Positions 1-8,172 of a DNA stretch of 64,000 nucleotides are shown one piece after another (position 1 is the first letter of the stretch; each line of letters opens with the position of its first letter). A model generated the notes under the pieces. It did no database searches. It was not told where the DNA came from and saw nothing but the letters and a program-made list of their open reading frames with translations. Both the position numbers and the translations under genes were made by a program. The stretch is from Mesorhizobium sp. M8A.F.Ca.ET.218.01.1.1 (GTDB lineage Bacteria; Pseudomonadota; Alphaproteobacteria; Rhizobiales; Rhizobiaceae), in NCBI RefSeq assembly GCF_004791165.1, contig NZ_SRUZ01000002.1:454259-518258 (forward strand). The letters run 5' to 3'.

Positions 1-1
1 C

Positions 2-586
2 GCCGTTGCCGCCGACCTCGTGCGAAGGGGCATCACCCTGCCGAGGCGGATTGCCGCCGAGGGTGGCTCAAATGGCGGCCTGCTGATCGCAAACATGCTG
101 ACCCGCTATCCTGAGCATTTCGGGGCTCTGTTCTGCACAGCACCGCTTATCGACATGCGTCGCTACACCAAGCTCTTGGCGGGCGCGAGCTGGATCGACG
201 AATATGGCGATCCGGACAAGGTTCACGATTGGGCTTTCCTGAAGGAAATCTCCGCCTATCACGCCGCAGCGCCGGGACAGCCCTATCCGCCTATCCTGAT
301 CGCCACCACGAAACGCGACGACCGCGTCCATCCGGGCCATGCGCGCAAGATGGCCGCAAAACTGCAGGCTCTTGGCTATCCCGCTTACTTCTACGAGGCC
401 AGCGCAGGCGGGCACGGCTGCGGCGAGGACAATCGGGAGCAAGCCGCATTCATCAGTCTAGGCACCAATTTTCTCCGCAGCGCAATCGGCTTCAACGATC
501 ACCTTCCGGAGACGGCGGAACGCGTTGCAACGCAAGTGGGGCATTTGAGGTCCATCAACAATTCATTCGAGCAGGAGACGAAATAG
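2..586 (+). CDS. Prolyl oligopeptidase family (S9) serine peptidase, C-terminal part
   Basis: This is the C-terminal part of an S9 alpha/beta-hydrolase peptidase; the gene begins before the window and is open from base 2. The nucleophile elbow EGGSNGGLL carries the catalytic Ser, the DDRVHPGHA segment supplies the acid, and GGHGCGED supplies the His. The family cleaves short peptides after proline or basic residues, usually in the cytoplasm. About 195 residues are visible, so the propeller domain lies outside. It ends 38 bases before an OmpW gene on the same strand. A second, full-length S9 peptidase lies at 60.4-62.5 kb on the other strand. The superfamily is certain; substrate preference is not. 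Confidence 0.85.
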   Translation, partial: AVAADLVRRGITLPRRIAAEGGSNGGLLIANMLTRYPEHFGALFCTAPLIDMRRYTKLLAGASWIDEYGDPDKVHDWAFLKEISAYHAAAPGQPYPPILIATTKRDDRVHPGHARKMAAKLQALGYPAYFYEASAGGHGCGEDNREQAAFISLGTNFLRSAIGFNDHLPETAERVATQVGHLRSINNSFEQETK

Positions 587-624
587 TGCAGTGCATCCTT
601 TCTGAACATCAAGGAGTGAATCTC

Positions 625-1323
625 ATGGCGAGAACGCGAATGGGCGTAGCGCGGGCAACAGCAGCGGCGGTGGCCCTGATCATGGTGGGACAGCAGGCCG
701 TCGCCGCGGAGCCTGCGCAAGCAGAGACCGTCCTGGCGGAGACGGGAGCCTCGGTCACCGAAGCGCCAATCCCTTGGCAGATCCGCCTGCGGGCGTTGGG
801 CGTCGTTACGAAAGATCTGGGCTACGTTGATACGCTTCCCGGCTCCGGTCTTTCGTATTCGGACACGGTGACGCCGGAACTCGATATCTCGTATTTCTTC
901 ACCGACAACATCGCCGCCGAACTCATACTCGGTACCACCTATGCCAACATCGCGGGCCAAGGGACGATCGGAGGGTTGGGCAACATCGGCAAAGTTTGGC
1001 TGCTGCCGCCGACGCTCACGTTGCAGTACCATTTTACCGATCTCGGCGCGTTCAAACCTTATGTCGGCGCAGGCGTGAACTACACGATCTTCTACAACCA
1101 GGACACTGGCAGCGCTGATGCTCTCAAGGTGAAGAACACGTTCGGCACGGCGCTGCAGGTCGGATTCGACTACATGGTGGACCAGCACTGGGGCCTCAAC
1201 TTCGACGTGAAGAAGCTTTTCCTGAAGCCGGACTTCGACGTCACGGTGGCCGGCGCGAAGCTGACGGGGAAGGCGGAGCTCGATCCCTGGCTGATAGGCG
1301 CAGGTGTCACCTACCGCTTTTGA
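625..1323 (+). CDS. OmpW family outer membrane protein
   Basis: Predicted eight-stranded outer-membrane barrel of the OmpW family, 232 residues, close to the family norm. The ATG at 625 follows an AAGGAG ribosome site at 611-616 and opens a classical signal peptide (MARTRMG..., hydrophobic AVALIMVG, cleavage near AVAAEP). The mature part has the OmpW hallmarks: LDISYFFTDNIAAELI, the LPPTLTLQYHF segment, PYVGAGVNYT, and a C-terminal aromatic end (GAGVTYRF) for BAM-dependent insertion. The frame is open further upstream, but the ribosome site and signal peptide fix this start. OmpW proteins are thought to pass small hydrophobic compounds. A strong terminator follows. The partial peptidase gene lies just upstream on the same strand. 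Confidence 0.88.
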   Translation: MARTRMGVARATAAAVALIMVGQQAVAAEPAQAETVLAETGASVTEAPIPWQIRLRALGVVTKDLGYVDTLPGSGLSYSDTVTPELDISYFFTDNIAAELILGTTYANIAGQGTIGGLGNIGKVWLLPPTLTLQYHFTDLGAFKPYVGAGVNYTIFYNQDTGSADALKVKNTFGTALQVGFDYMVDQHWGLNFDVKKLFLKPDFDVTVAGAKLTGKAELDPWLIGAGVTYRF

Positions 1324-1366
1324 ATATCAGAGTGAAGTCTGCTTCCCGACTGCCGGTTTAAATGAA

Positions 1367-1389
1367 GGGCGCCTCGCGCGCCCTTTTTT
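1367..1389 (+). terminator. Rho-independent terminator after ompW
   Basis: Perfect six-base stem GGGCGC / GCGCCC (1367-1372 with 1378-1383) and a five-base loop, followed directly by six T residues. It lies 44 bases after the OmpW stop codon and ends the plus-strand unit. Confidence 0.85.
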
Positions 1390-2062
1390 ACGGTCGACAC
1401 TGCAGGGCGAGACCTCATGAAGCCGATTGTCGAGAGGGCGGGGCTCTCTTCCGGCGGACCAAGAAGGTGCACTGGCCAGCAGGCCTCGCGCCTGAGATGG
1501 AGGGCTTAGAAGCGCTTTGGATCGGGACGGGCTTTGGTATTGTGGGTGGAATGCTTCAGCCAGACTATTTGCCAGCATCGTCTCCCGGACGTTATGTCTG
1601 AGCTTCGTGTCAGCGCAAGGCGAACACGCGACTCCTAGATGCCGACACGATGGCTGGTTCAGCCATGCTGCGACAGTTGCCTGTTTTTTCGGTTCCTTTG
1701 CTGTTCGCGCGCTAACCGCAACGCTCCATACTAGTCTCGCGTGCCTGTCCCCGTGGGGCGGGCGACAGAAAGCGATTAGGCCCGCTGAAAGAGGCAGACC
1801 GCATCCGAAGGACCGTAACCAAGAGAAGGACCTGAAGCGAGAGCGAAGGTTGCGGCAGGCCGCGGCGGGCCTAAAAGGGAATGCCGACCACCCCACGTCC
1901 CAGGAAAAGCTGACAAAAACGCAGCGGCCGACTGTCCAATAGGGTGCGCCCGCGCGAGGGCGAGCTAAATGGCAGGGGCTGCCGGGGGACCTAAGAAAAG
2001 CGTGGGCTCACAAGCACCCGGCGCGCGCCATCAGGCCGCCAGCTACTTGGAGGGCGGGGGCA
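1390..2062. other. No gene recognised; 3' part is the flank of a tandem repeat
   Basis: I see no convincing coding frame. From about 1790 onward the sequence resembles 2885-3060: both hold a CCGCATCC-GAGGACC-like start, a GTTGCGG-CGCCGCGGCGGGCCTA core and a GGAAA-GC-ACAAAC tail. This is the left flank of the duplicated unit that carries the XRE/DUF2285 gene pair. Confidence 0.5.
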
Positions 2063-2282
2063 TCAGGCCTGTTTGTCGGGCCGAACCAGATCCATGTGGC
2101 TGACGCCGAGGGCCAATGCCAGTTCATAGATCGTGATAATTGTCGGATTTCTTCGGCCTTTCTCCAAGCCGCTGATGTACTGCTGACTGAACCCGGAAAT
2201 CTCCCGCAAGCTGCTCCTGCGTCAGGCGCTTCCTTTGCCTGATCCTCTGCACATTCCGTCCGACCAACTTGCGCATATCCAT
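2063..2282 (-). pseudogene. XRE/Cro-type repressor, frameshifted (qseC-like copy 1)
   Basis: A small helix-turn-helix protein broken by one extra base. Reading from ATG at 2282 gives MDMRKLVGRNVQRIRQ..RLTQEQLA. Removing one G near 2207 continues the frame as EISGFSQQYISGLEKGRR, then NPTIITIYELALALGVSHMD, and a stop at 2063-2065. That is a complete XRE domain with recognition helix SQQYISGLEKGRRNP. As written, the product ends early in unrelated residues. It is divergent from the DUF2285 gene at 2392, matching the qseC/qseM layout of Mesorhizobium ICEs. Loss of function is likely unless the shift is a sequence error. Confidence 0.75.
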
Positions 2283-2391
2283 GCACGCAAGCCAGCGGAT
2301 CAGGCGGCTTGAGTTTATCAACTATAATATGTAATCCACATTTAGCAGGCACAGGGCTTCGCGGGTCCATCGGCCGGAGATAGAATTAGCG

Positions 2392-2658
2392 ATGTTGCAG
2401 CCCAGATCGAACACGCCGTTCGCCGACGAGGTCCCCTGGTCGGACCGCATCACGCCCTACGACAAGGACCACTTTACAACCTATATGAGGCTCCTGGACG
2501 CCTCAGCCGACAACGCCACTGAAGAGGAAATGGCCCATGTGATCCTCGGCATTGATCCGGCACGCGAACCGGAGCGCGCACGGAACGTTCTTCGCAGTCA
2601 TCTCGACCGTGCAAACTGGGTGGTGACGAGCGGCTACAAGGATTTGTTCGCCAATTGA
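2392..2658 (+). CDS. DUF2285-domain small protein, QseM-like antiactivator (copy 1)
   Basis: An 88-residue single-domain DUF2285 protein. Visible family features are DEVPWSDRITPYD, the MRLLDASAD helix, ILGIDPAREPERA and SHLDRANWVVTSGYKDLF. In Mesorhizobium ICEs the stand-alone DUF2285 protein QseM binds and blocks the activators TraR and FseA, holding back excision and transfer; that role is inferred here from family and layout. It is divergent from the frameshifted XRE gene at 2063-2282. The 109-base gap between them lacks the clean palindromes seen in unit 2, so its control may be lost. It closely resembles the copy at 3488. Confidence 0.7.
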   Translation: MLQPRSNTPFADEVPWSDRITPYDKDHFTTYMRLLDASADNATEEEMAHVILGIDPAREPERARNVLRSHLDRANWVVTSGYKDLFAN

Positions 2659-3137
2659 CGAAATGGGCGGTGCGGTCGCTTCGCTTCAAGCAACGAAGTA
2701 GCGCAACCACCATGCATCGACGCATCACCACAGCGCGAATGCCGCTCCAAGATGATCGCGAGGACTTCCAGTCGGCGCGGATGGCCCTGCGCTTCGCTGG
2801 TCTCATCGTTTTGTCCTCCGCTCGCCAATGGCTGCTTCCCAGGAAGCGGTGCGGCGGCGAGTCATGACAGGAAGGGGCGCGCCGTCTGAGCCGCACCGCA
2901 TCCGGAGGACCGGATGGACGACCTACTGAAAGCTCACAGCTGGCTAAGGGTTGCGGGACGCCGCGGCGGGCCTAGAAGGATACGGCGCCACCTGCTGGGA
3001 AAGGCACAAACAGAGAGAATTGCGAGAGTCTAACGACGCGCTAGGAGGCGCAGCGGAATGGTCGAGACGCCAGAGCCAAGAAAAGCGGGGATCAATCCAC
3101 CGGCACACGGCACGCGCGGTGAGGGCGCGGGCGCCCA
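2659..3137. other. Intergenic flank of repeat unit 2
   Basis: No convincing gene. Open frames here lack family features. The part from about 2885 is the second copy of the GC-rich flank described for the tandem duplication. Confidence 0.45.
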
Positions 3138-3371
3138 CTACGTGCGCAGGCTCAACAGAATCTCACACGGATCAGCATCGAGGGCCGCAGTTACGTCGAG
3201 AAACTCAATGATATCGAGACGCCGCTCGCCACCCTCATATTTCGCCACGAAAGATTGCGGACGACCAAGCTTCTCAGCCACCTGCGCCTGCGTCAGCCCT
3301 TTGACATTGCGCAGTGAGATCAACTGGGCCAGAAACCGCTGGTGGCGGGGAGATCGAAGAGATTTGGGCAT
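3138..3371 (-). CDS. XRE-family repressor, QseC-like (copy 2, intact)
   Basis: A 77-residue Cro/C1-type DNA-binding protein with almost nothing besides the helix-turn-helix: FLAQLISLRNVKGLTQAQVAEKLGR leads into the recognition helix PQSFVAKYEGGERR, then a dimer helix (LDIIEFLDVTAALDADP). The ATG at 3371 has only a weak ribosome site, as expected for a self-limiting repressor. It is divergent from the DUF2285 gene at 3488, and the gap carries three inverted repeats. In ICEMlSymR7A, QseC controls the divergent qseC-qseM promoters as a switch; the same role is inferred. A type II antitoxin is an alternative, but no toxin gene is adjacent. Confidence 0.72.
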   Translation of the reverse strand: MPKSLRSPRHQRFLAQLISLRNVKGLTQAQVAEKLGRPQSFVAKYEGGERRLDIIEFLDVTAALDADPCEILLSLRT

Positions 3372-3380
3372 TTAGGTGAA

Positions 3381-3442
3381 CCGGTCAGGTAGAGACCGGC
3401 TCAGCGACTAATCCCCGTTTCGGATTATCCCATTTTGGGATA
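3381..3442. promoter_or_regulatory. Divergent promoter region with three inverted repeats (putative operators)
   Basis: Between the divergent XRE (start 3371) and DUF2285 (start 3488) genes lie three perfect inverted repeats: CCGGTC-N7-GACCGG (3381-3399), TAATCC-N7-GGATTA (3409-3427) and TATCCCA-TTT-TGGGATA (3426-3442). The last two overlap, a typical plan for a small repressor governing two opposing promoters. The corresponding gap of unit 1 lacks them. Confidence 0.6.
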
Positions 3443-3487
3443 TTCTGCCTTGCATCCAGCGATCAACATGCGAGGTTCGCGGCAGAC

Positions 3488-3769
3488 ATGAATCGATCAC
3501 CGGGAACAGATAGGACTCAACGCTCAACACTGCTCGACGAAGTCCCTTGGTCTGACCGTCTTACCTCCTACGACAGGGCGCACTTTACCATCTATATGAG
3601 GCTCCTGGACGCCTCAGCCGATGAGGCGCCCGAAGAGGAAATGGCCCAACTGATCCTCGGCATTGATCCGGCACTTGAACCGGAGCGCGCCAGGAAGGCG
3701 CTTCGTAGTCATCTCGACCGTGCGAACTGGATGGTGACGAGCGGCTACAAGGAATTGTTCGCCAGCTGA
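3488..3769 (+). CDS. DUF2285-domain small protein, QseM-like antiactivator (copy 2)
   Basis: A 93-residue DUF2285 protein: LDEVPWSDRLTSYDRAHFT, MRLLDASADEAPEEEMA, LILGIDPALEPERARKALRS, HLDRANWMVTSGYKELF. It lies divergently beside the intact XRE gene with operator-like palindromes between them, which is the layout of qseC-qseM in Mesorhizobium symbiosis ICEs. There QseM represses transfer by binding TraR and FseA. A LuxR/TraR-like receptor gene follows 530 bases downstream on the opposite strand and could be its partner. Most differences from copy 1 are at the N-terminus and at scattered surface-type positions. Function is inferred from family and layout. Confidence 0.75.
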   Translation: MNRSPGTDRTQRSTLLDEVPWSDRLTSYDRAHFTIYMRLLDASADEAPEEEMAQLILGIDPALEPERARKALRSHLDRANWMVTSGYKELFAS

Positions 3770-4299
3770 CAAATTCGCAGTGCTCGGTCATAGAAGCAGG
3801 CAGTTCCTGTGGCAGCCACGGTCAGGCTGATCGGGACCTGCACTACAGCCCCGGCAAAATGGCCCCAGTGGCGAGCACAATTAAGTTCCCAGGAAATCGG
3901 GTTTGGCAACCGAGCGTCTGACGTGATAGAAGGTTCCGCTCTGTCTGGATGGGTATTAGCCCGGAGCAGCACTCCATATCGTGCCGGCGCTCGACGAAGG
4001 GTCCACCTCTTCGCTTTCAAGCCGCATAACCGACAGCCATCGCCCTAAGTTAAGGGTTTAGAGATTACCGGCAGGCAGGTATGCAAGCGGGCCATCCTCG
4101 GAAACTATATAACCGCACGACTAGCTCGTCAGCGACGAAACACCCGCTCGAGCACCCATAGACTATGAGCACCGGCGCGGACTGGAAGAATACGGCTGCA
4201 TCGCCCGAGCCGGCGGAACAGAAGATCTTGGCATCCAGTCAACGCTCGATACAAGGCGTGCGATCGAATGGCCCGAGCACAAGGGGATCAGAAAGCTTC
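3770..4299. other. No gene recognised between qseM-like and LuxR genes
   Basis: About 530 bases where the two flanking genes converge. I found no protein family, RNA gene or strong terminator. A short plus-strand frame near 4155-4320 looks fairly protein-like but matches nothing I know. Confidence 0.4.
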
Positions 4300-5037
4300 T
4301 CAGAGAATTGAGGACCCTTCGGACCCCAAAAGGGCTATAGCCTGATTTTGGGTTCGCACGCCTAGCTTCTTCTTGGCATTGTCCAAATGAAAAGCGATCG
4401 TGCGTGGCTTGATACCCAAGATGCGGCCGGTCACCCAGGCTGAATTACCCCGCGCTGCCCACCTCAGGCACTCATATTCGCGGGATGTCAGCGAAATCCC
4501 ATCCACTGTTCGATCGCTCGGCAATTTGCGGCGAACGCAACGATGAAAGCAGGCCGCCATCAGTTGAAGAGCTTGTTCGTACCGCTCAGCGACCCGAAGA
4601 AATACTGGACGAGGCTCATCGGCGGCAAAAGTAACCGCAGCGATGCGGCCGCGGAGATCGACAATTGGGATCGTCAAACCGCAGCAGATGCTGAATTGAG
4701 CCGCCTCATCGAATAGCTGCTGTTGAGCCGGCGACATTTTATCGCCTCCGAAATTCGATCCCCAGTGAAACGGGCAGCCGCCATTTCGAGCACGCAAGAC
4801 CACAGGATCGAGTTTCTCATACTGATTTTCCAGATACTGTCTGGTCCAGCGGGGTGGATAGTTTGAAATTAGCCTCGGTTTGCCGGAAGGCCGTGCTGGC
4901 AAGGAGAGGTAGGCAAAGAAGATTAGGTCAAGTCGTCCGGCCGCCTCAGCCATGGCATCCCGGAAATCTGCCTCATCGACACTCTGTGACAGTCTTTCTA
5001 GGAATGTCTCGAAAACAAGTGGCATGTCCCTCGTCAT
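4300..5037 (-). CDS. LuxR-family acyl-homoserine-lactone receptor (TraR-like)
   Basis: Quorum-sensing transcription factor with an N-terminal autoinducer-binding domain and a C-terminal LuxR helix-turn-helix. The ligand pocket keeps the TraR spacing exactly: W-x3-Y-x8-D then W fifteen residues after the Asp (PPRWTRQYLENQY, KLDPVV, CPFHW). The DNA-binding end reads LTSREYECLRWAARG, VTGRILGIKPRTIAFHLDNA, KKKLGV. I chose the ATG at 5037, which gives 245 residues, the usual family length; the frame is open to 5154 but that extension is not family-like. No AHL synthase gene is in the window, so the signal must come from elsewhere. Together with the QseM-like proteins it suggests ICE or plasmid transfer control. 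A stand-alone LuxR role is possible. Confidence 0.78.
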   Translation of the reverse strand: MTRDMPLVFETFLERLSQSVDEADFRDAMAEAAGRLDLIFFAYLSLPARPSGKPRLISNYPPRWTRQYLENQYEKLDPVVLRARNGGCPFHWGSNFGGDKMSPAQQQLFDEAAQFSICCGLTIPIVDLRGRIAAVTFAADEPRPVFLRVAERYEQALQLMAACFHRCVRRKLPSDRTVDGISLTSREYECLRWAARGNSAWVTGRILGIKPRTIAFHLDNAKKKLGVRTQNQAIALLGSEGSSIL

Positions 5038-5972
5038 CGTCGCGCTCGATTCTTCCTCTTTCTGCACGCCTTCCGGCTGCGTCGTGTATGTCCCGACAAA
5101 CGTGATTGAATCCGCGGGCGTCGCTGGGCTGACCGGGCTCCAGAATGCTGCCACACTTTCGATCTTCGTCGGTCATCCCAATCATGCTGGGCTCACCCGA
5201 TGGGCGTCTGGCAGACGCCTCATGATCTCAACAGCTCAATCAGAGAATCTCCATGCATTAAATCATGACCGCCCCTGCACCGACCAAACCAGGAGAAATC
5301 ATCCTGCGCTGACCAAAAGCCATCATTGACCCCAGCTTTTGCAGGAATTTGGGTCGGCATTAGCATAACAATTCGGATAGCCGCTCATCCCCCACCCGGG
5401 GCGCCGTGATCCGCAAAGAAGTGTTGCGATGCTTTCTTTTCTTTGATAGGCAAATCGTCTCAACAATATTAAAATGCCTTTCCTTGTGAACGGGGTGGCG
5501 TGTGAGTATCGTCCTTTTATATACCTGACGTGATAAAATTCACCGCAATGATTATTCTGCTCTTTGTGATGTGAAGGAAGATAATCATCGGCATTGCCGC
5601 ACTTTGGAACCGGCGACCGTGGCCCGCTGCAATGATGTAAAGGGCACGTCTAAGCTCAATCTGCATCGGAACGTGCAGATGACCTTTACCAGACCCTCGA
5701 TTCCGCACGGGCCATAATGATACTGATTACGTGGGTCAAAAAGGGCGCCCTGCCGGCGGGGAGGTACACCCGCAGGGCGCGCCGCACAGAGGTCCTGGTC
5801 GTTGGGCAACAGGACAGCGGCGGCAGATCTGATTCGGTTACAAATCGTGACTGAAATAGCCCGGAGCATGCTCAAGATCAGATATCTGGAATTCAACAGT
5901 TTTGGGTCTGCTCGGCGCAGTAGCGCGCAGGGACATGCCTGCCTCCGGACTCGCTCCTTCGCGATCGCAAAA
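5038..5972. other. Non-coding stretch with a hairpin at 5745-5780
   Basis: No convincing gene in about 930 bases. It contains a perfect nine-base inverted repeat GCGCCCTGC / GCAGGGCGC (5745-5753 and 5772-5780) with an 18-base loop and no following T-run. The part next to 5037 should hold the promoter of the LuxR gene; no lux-box palindrome is clear by eye. Confidence 0.45.
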
Positions 5973-7379
5973 TCATACGGCACCCTCGGCCTTCAGCGCG
6001 CGATAGGTGGTATCGACCGACTTTACCGTCGCGTCGACAATGATGTCGATCTCTTTTCGGGTAATGATCAGGGGGGGGGCATAACCGAGGATGTCGCCAT
6101 GCGGCATGGCCCGTCCGATGACACCATTCTCAAACAGAGCAGCTGCAGTGCGCACCCCGACCTGAAGGTCGGGTTCGAATGGTATCCTTTGTTTTGGGTC
6201 CCGCATCATCTCTACGGCCGACAGGATACCCACTCCGCGAACTTCACCAACGATGGGATGTCCCGCCAGCTCGGCCTTCATCCGGTCTTGCCAATACGGT
6301 CCAACATCGCGGACATGCTCCAGAATATTTTTTTCTTTAAGCAGTCGAATATTGGCGAGCGCGGCTGCGGCACAAAGCGTGTGCCCCGAATATGTCCAGC
6401 CGTGGCCGAGTGCGCCGTGCTTCTCAGTTCCTTGTTCCAAAACCGACCAGACACGGTCGCCAATGATTGACCCGGAGATGGGGAGGTAGGCGGAACTCAA
6501 ACCCTTTGCGATGGTCACGAAATCCGGACGCATGTTATACAGGTGGGAACCGAACTTCTCGCCGGTTCGCGCGAAGCCACAGACCACTTCATCCGCGATT
6601 AGAAGGATATCGTATTTGTCGAGCACCGCTTGAATGGACGTCCAGTACCCTTTGGGGGGCGGCACAATACCTCCTGTCCCAAGTACCGGCTCTCCGATAA
6701 AAGCTGCAACCGTTTCCGGTCCTTCGGCCAGGATCAAGGCTTCAAGCTCATCGGCACAGCGCCGGGAGAACGCTTCCTCGCTCTCCTCGACACGCGCCTG
6801 GCGGTAATAGTGCGGCGTGGTTGTATGGCGCACCAAATCCAGAGGCAGGTCGAAGAAATTGTGAAAGAAGGGAAGGCCAGTTAGGCTACCCGTGACCAAT
6901 CCAGACCCGTGATAGCCGCGATTTCGCGAGATGATCTTTTTCTTTTCGGGCCGGCCAAGAATGTTATTATAGTACCAGACCAGCTTGATGTTGGTTTCGT
7001 TGGCATCGGAACCGGAGAGGCCGAAATAGACCCTTCGCATGTTCTGACCGAAATACTCGACCACGGCCTCTGCCAACAGGGCGACCGGCTCCGTACCTTG
7101 GCTGGCATAGACGTGCGCGAACGGCAATTCGTGTGCTTGCCTGGCAATGGCCTCGGCGATCTCCGTGCATCCATATCCCATGTTGACGCAGTAGAGTCCT
7201 CCGAAACCGTCGAGGCTCCTTCGGCCTTCGGTGTCCCAGATATAGACGCCTTCCGCACCGGCCATAATCCTATTTGGCGTTTCGCCTCGGCTGTGCTTGG
7301 CCAAATGCGTAGAAGGATGGAAGACGAAGCTTCTATCCTTCTCCCGGAGTTGCTCGGTTCCCAGATTGCTCAAGCGCAT
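5973..7379 (-). CDS. Class III (omega-amino acid) aminotransferase
   Basis: PLP-dependent fold-type I transaminase, 468 residues from the ATG at 7379, which has an AGGAGAGGG ribosome site. Motifs in order: GVYIWDTEGRRSLDGFGGL near the N-terminus, GLSGSDANETNIK for phosphate binding, GYHGSG, EPVLGTGGIVPPP, the cofactor-contacting IADEVVCGFARTG, and the Schiff-base lysine in TIAKGLSSAYLP. It resembles the omega-transaminase, putrescine-pyruvate and diaminobutyrate/ectoine-degradation (DoeD-like) group, which move an amino group from a terminal amine to pyruvate or 2-oxoglutarate in the cytoplasm. It stands alone as a transcription unit. Its upstream leader and first codons recur at 11.2-11.5 kb next to an Lrp gene. 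Substrate uncertain. Confidence 0.85.
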   Translation of the reverse strand: MRLSNLGTEQLREKDRSFVFHPSTHLAKHSRGETPNRIMAGAEGVYIWDTEGRRSLDGFGGLYCVNMGYGCTEIAEAIARQAHELPFAHVYASQGTEPVALLAEAVVEYFGQNMRRVYFGLSGSDANETNIKLVWYYNNILGRPEKKKIISRNRGYHGSGLVTGSLTGLPFFHNFFDLPLDLVRHTTTPHYYRQARVEESEEAFSRRCADELEALILAEGPETVAAFIGEPVLGTGGIVPPPKGYWTSIQAVLDKYDILLIADEVVCGFARTGEKFGSHLYNMRPDFVTIAKGLSSAYLPISGSIIGDRVWSVLEQGTEKHGALGHGWTYSGHTLCAAAALANIRLLKEKNILEHVRDVGPYWQDRMKAELAGHPIVGEVRGVGILSAVEMMRDPKQRIPFEPDLQVGVRTAAALFENGVIGRAMPHGDILGYAPPLIITRKEIDIIVDATVKSVDTTYRALKAEGAV

Positions 7380-7545
7380 GTCCCTCTCCTCGCGATAAAT
7401 TGGCGGAGGGCACTCGGCCAGCCACCTGTTTAGCAAATAGCATACCGGAAACGTCCCTCGAGTTTCTCGGGAATGCAGGTTATTGGCCGTGGAATTCGCG
7501 GGATCGGCCCGAATTGCCGTGAAAACTAAGGCGTCACCTTCGCCT
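7354..7545 (-). repeat. Aminotransferase leader, copy 1 of a duplicated promoter region
   Basis: Bases 7354-7545, covering the first codons (MRLSNL) and roughly 165 bases upstream of the aminotransferase, closely resemble 11287-11470. Shared blocks include CCAGATTGCTCAAGCGCAT, CACTCGGCCA/CGCTCGGCCA, CATACCGGAAACGTCCC/TATACCGCAAATGTCCC and GAGTTTC-TCGG. The region probably contains the promoter and a regulator site. Confidence 0.75.
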
Positions 7546-7639
7546 TAGCCGAGGGTCGGGGGCGCGTCCTGCAAACACGAACAGCTTACGACGCGCATGC
7601 GCCCACCATAGTGCCCGATTAGCGGGCGATATTGGGTAG

Positions 7640-8172
7640 TGTGCTGAGGGTTCTGCAAATTCGCTGAGAGAGGGCGGTCATGGCAGGCTGGTGATGTTCA
7701 ACGTCACCGATTCCCTGGAAGGAACGCCACCATGACCAAGACAGAAAGTAAGACCGCCAGCGCTGCCGTCAAAGACATTCTGCTTTCGAATCCGGATGGA
7801 TTGCACGAGGTGATCCGCGCGGTGATGCAGGAGGTGCTCGAGGCCGAGATGGACGAGGCGCTGGGTGCTTCGAAGAGCGAGCGCACGCCGGAGCGTCTCG
7901 GCTATCGCTCGGGTTACTATGGCCGCACGCTTGTCACCCGGGTCGGCAAGCTTGAGCTGCGGGTTCCGCAGGACCGGGCGGGCCGCTTCTCGACCGAACT
8001 TTTCGAGCGTTACCAGCGTTCCGAGCGGGCCTTGGTGGCGACGCTTGCGGAGATGTATGTGCAGGGCGTGTCGACCCGGAAGGTCAAGGCGATCACCGAA
8101 GAGCTGTGCGGCCATGAGTTCTCGGCCTCGTCGATCTCGGCCATCAACAAGCGGCTGGACGAGAGCCAGAAG
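7640..8172 (+). pseudogene. IS256-family transposase, truncated
   Basis: The N-terminal third of an IS256/MULE transposase starts at ATG 7732 (MTKTESKTASAAVKDILL) and shows LHEVIRAVMQEVLEAEMDEAL, ERLGYRSGYYGR, LVTRVGKLELRVPQDR and SASSISAINKRLDES. Similarity stops near 8172; the frame then runs on through unrelated DNA to 8520. The catalytic DDE residues lie beyond the break, so it is inactive. The upstream GAGGGTTCTGCAAATTCGC near 7646 probably belongs to the left IS end. It sits just downstream of the defence-like operon, whose genes point toward it. Confidence 0.85.

Larger units (their letters stand above)
1790..3769. repeat. Diverged tandem duplication of the XRE-DUF2285 regulatory unit
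   Basis: Two consecutive units of about 0.9 kb have the same order: GC-rich flank, minus-strand XRE gene, divergent intergenic gap, plus-strand DUF2285 gene. Unit 1 spans about 1790-2658 and unit 2 about 2880-3769. The two DUF2285 products share long stretches (for example MRLLDASAD and SHLDRANW). The XRE genes are more divergent, and copy 1 is frameshifted. The copies are clearly not identical, so the duplication is not recent. Confidence 0.7.

Noticed and set aside
229..624. Upstream extension of the OmpW reading frame
   Set aside because: It overlaps the S9 peptidase C-terminus in another frame; the ATG at 625 has a ribosome site and signal peptide.
3138..3769. XRE and DUF2285 pair as a toxin-antitoxin module
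   Set aside because: The genes are divergent instead of co-directional, and DUF2285 is not a known toxin fold; the qseC-qseM layout explains them better.
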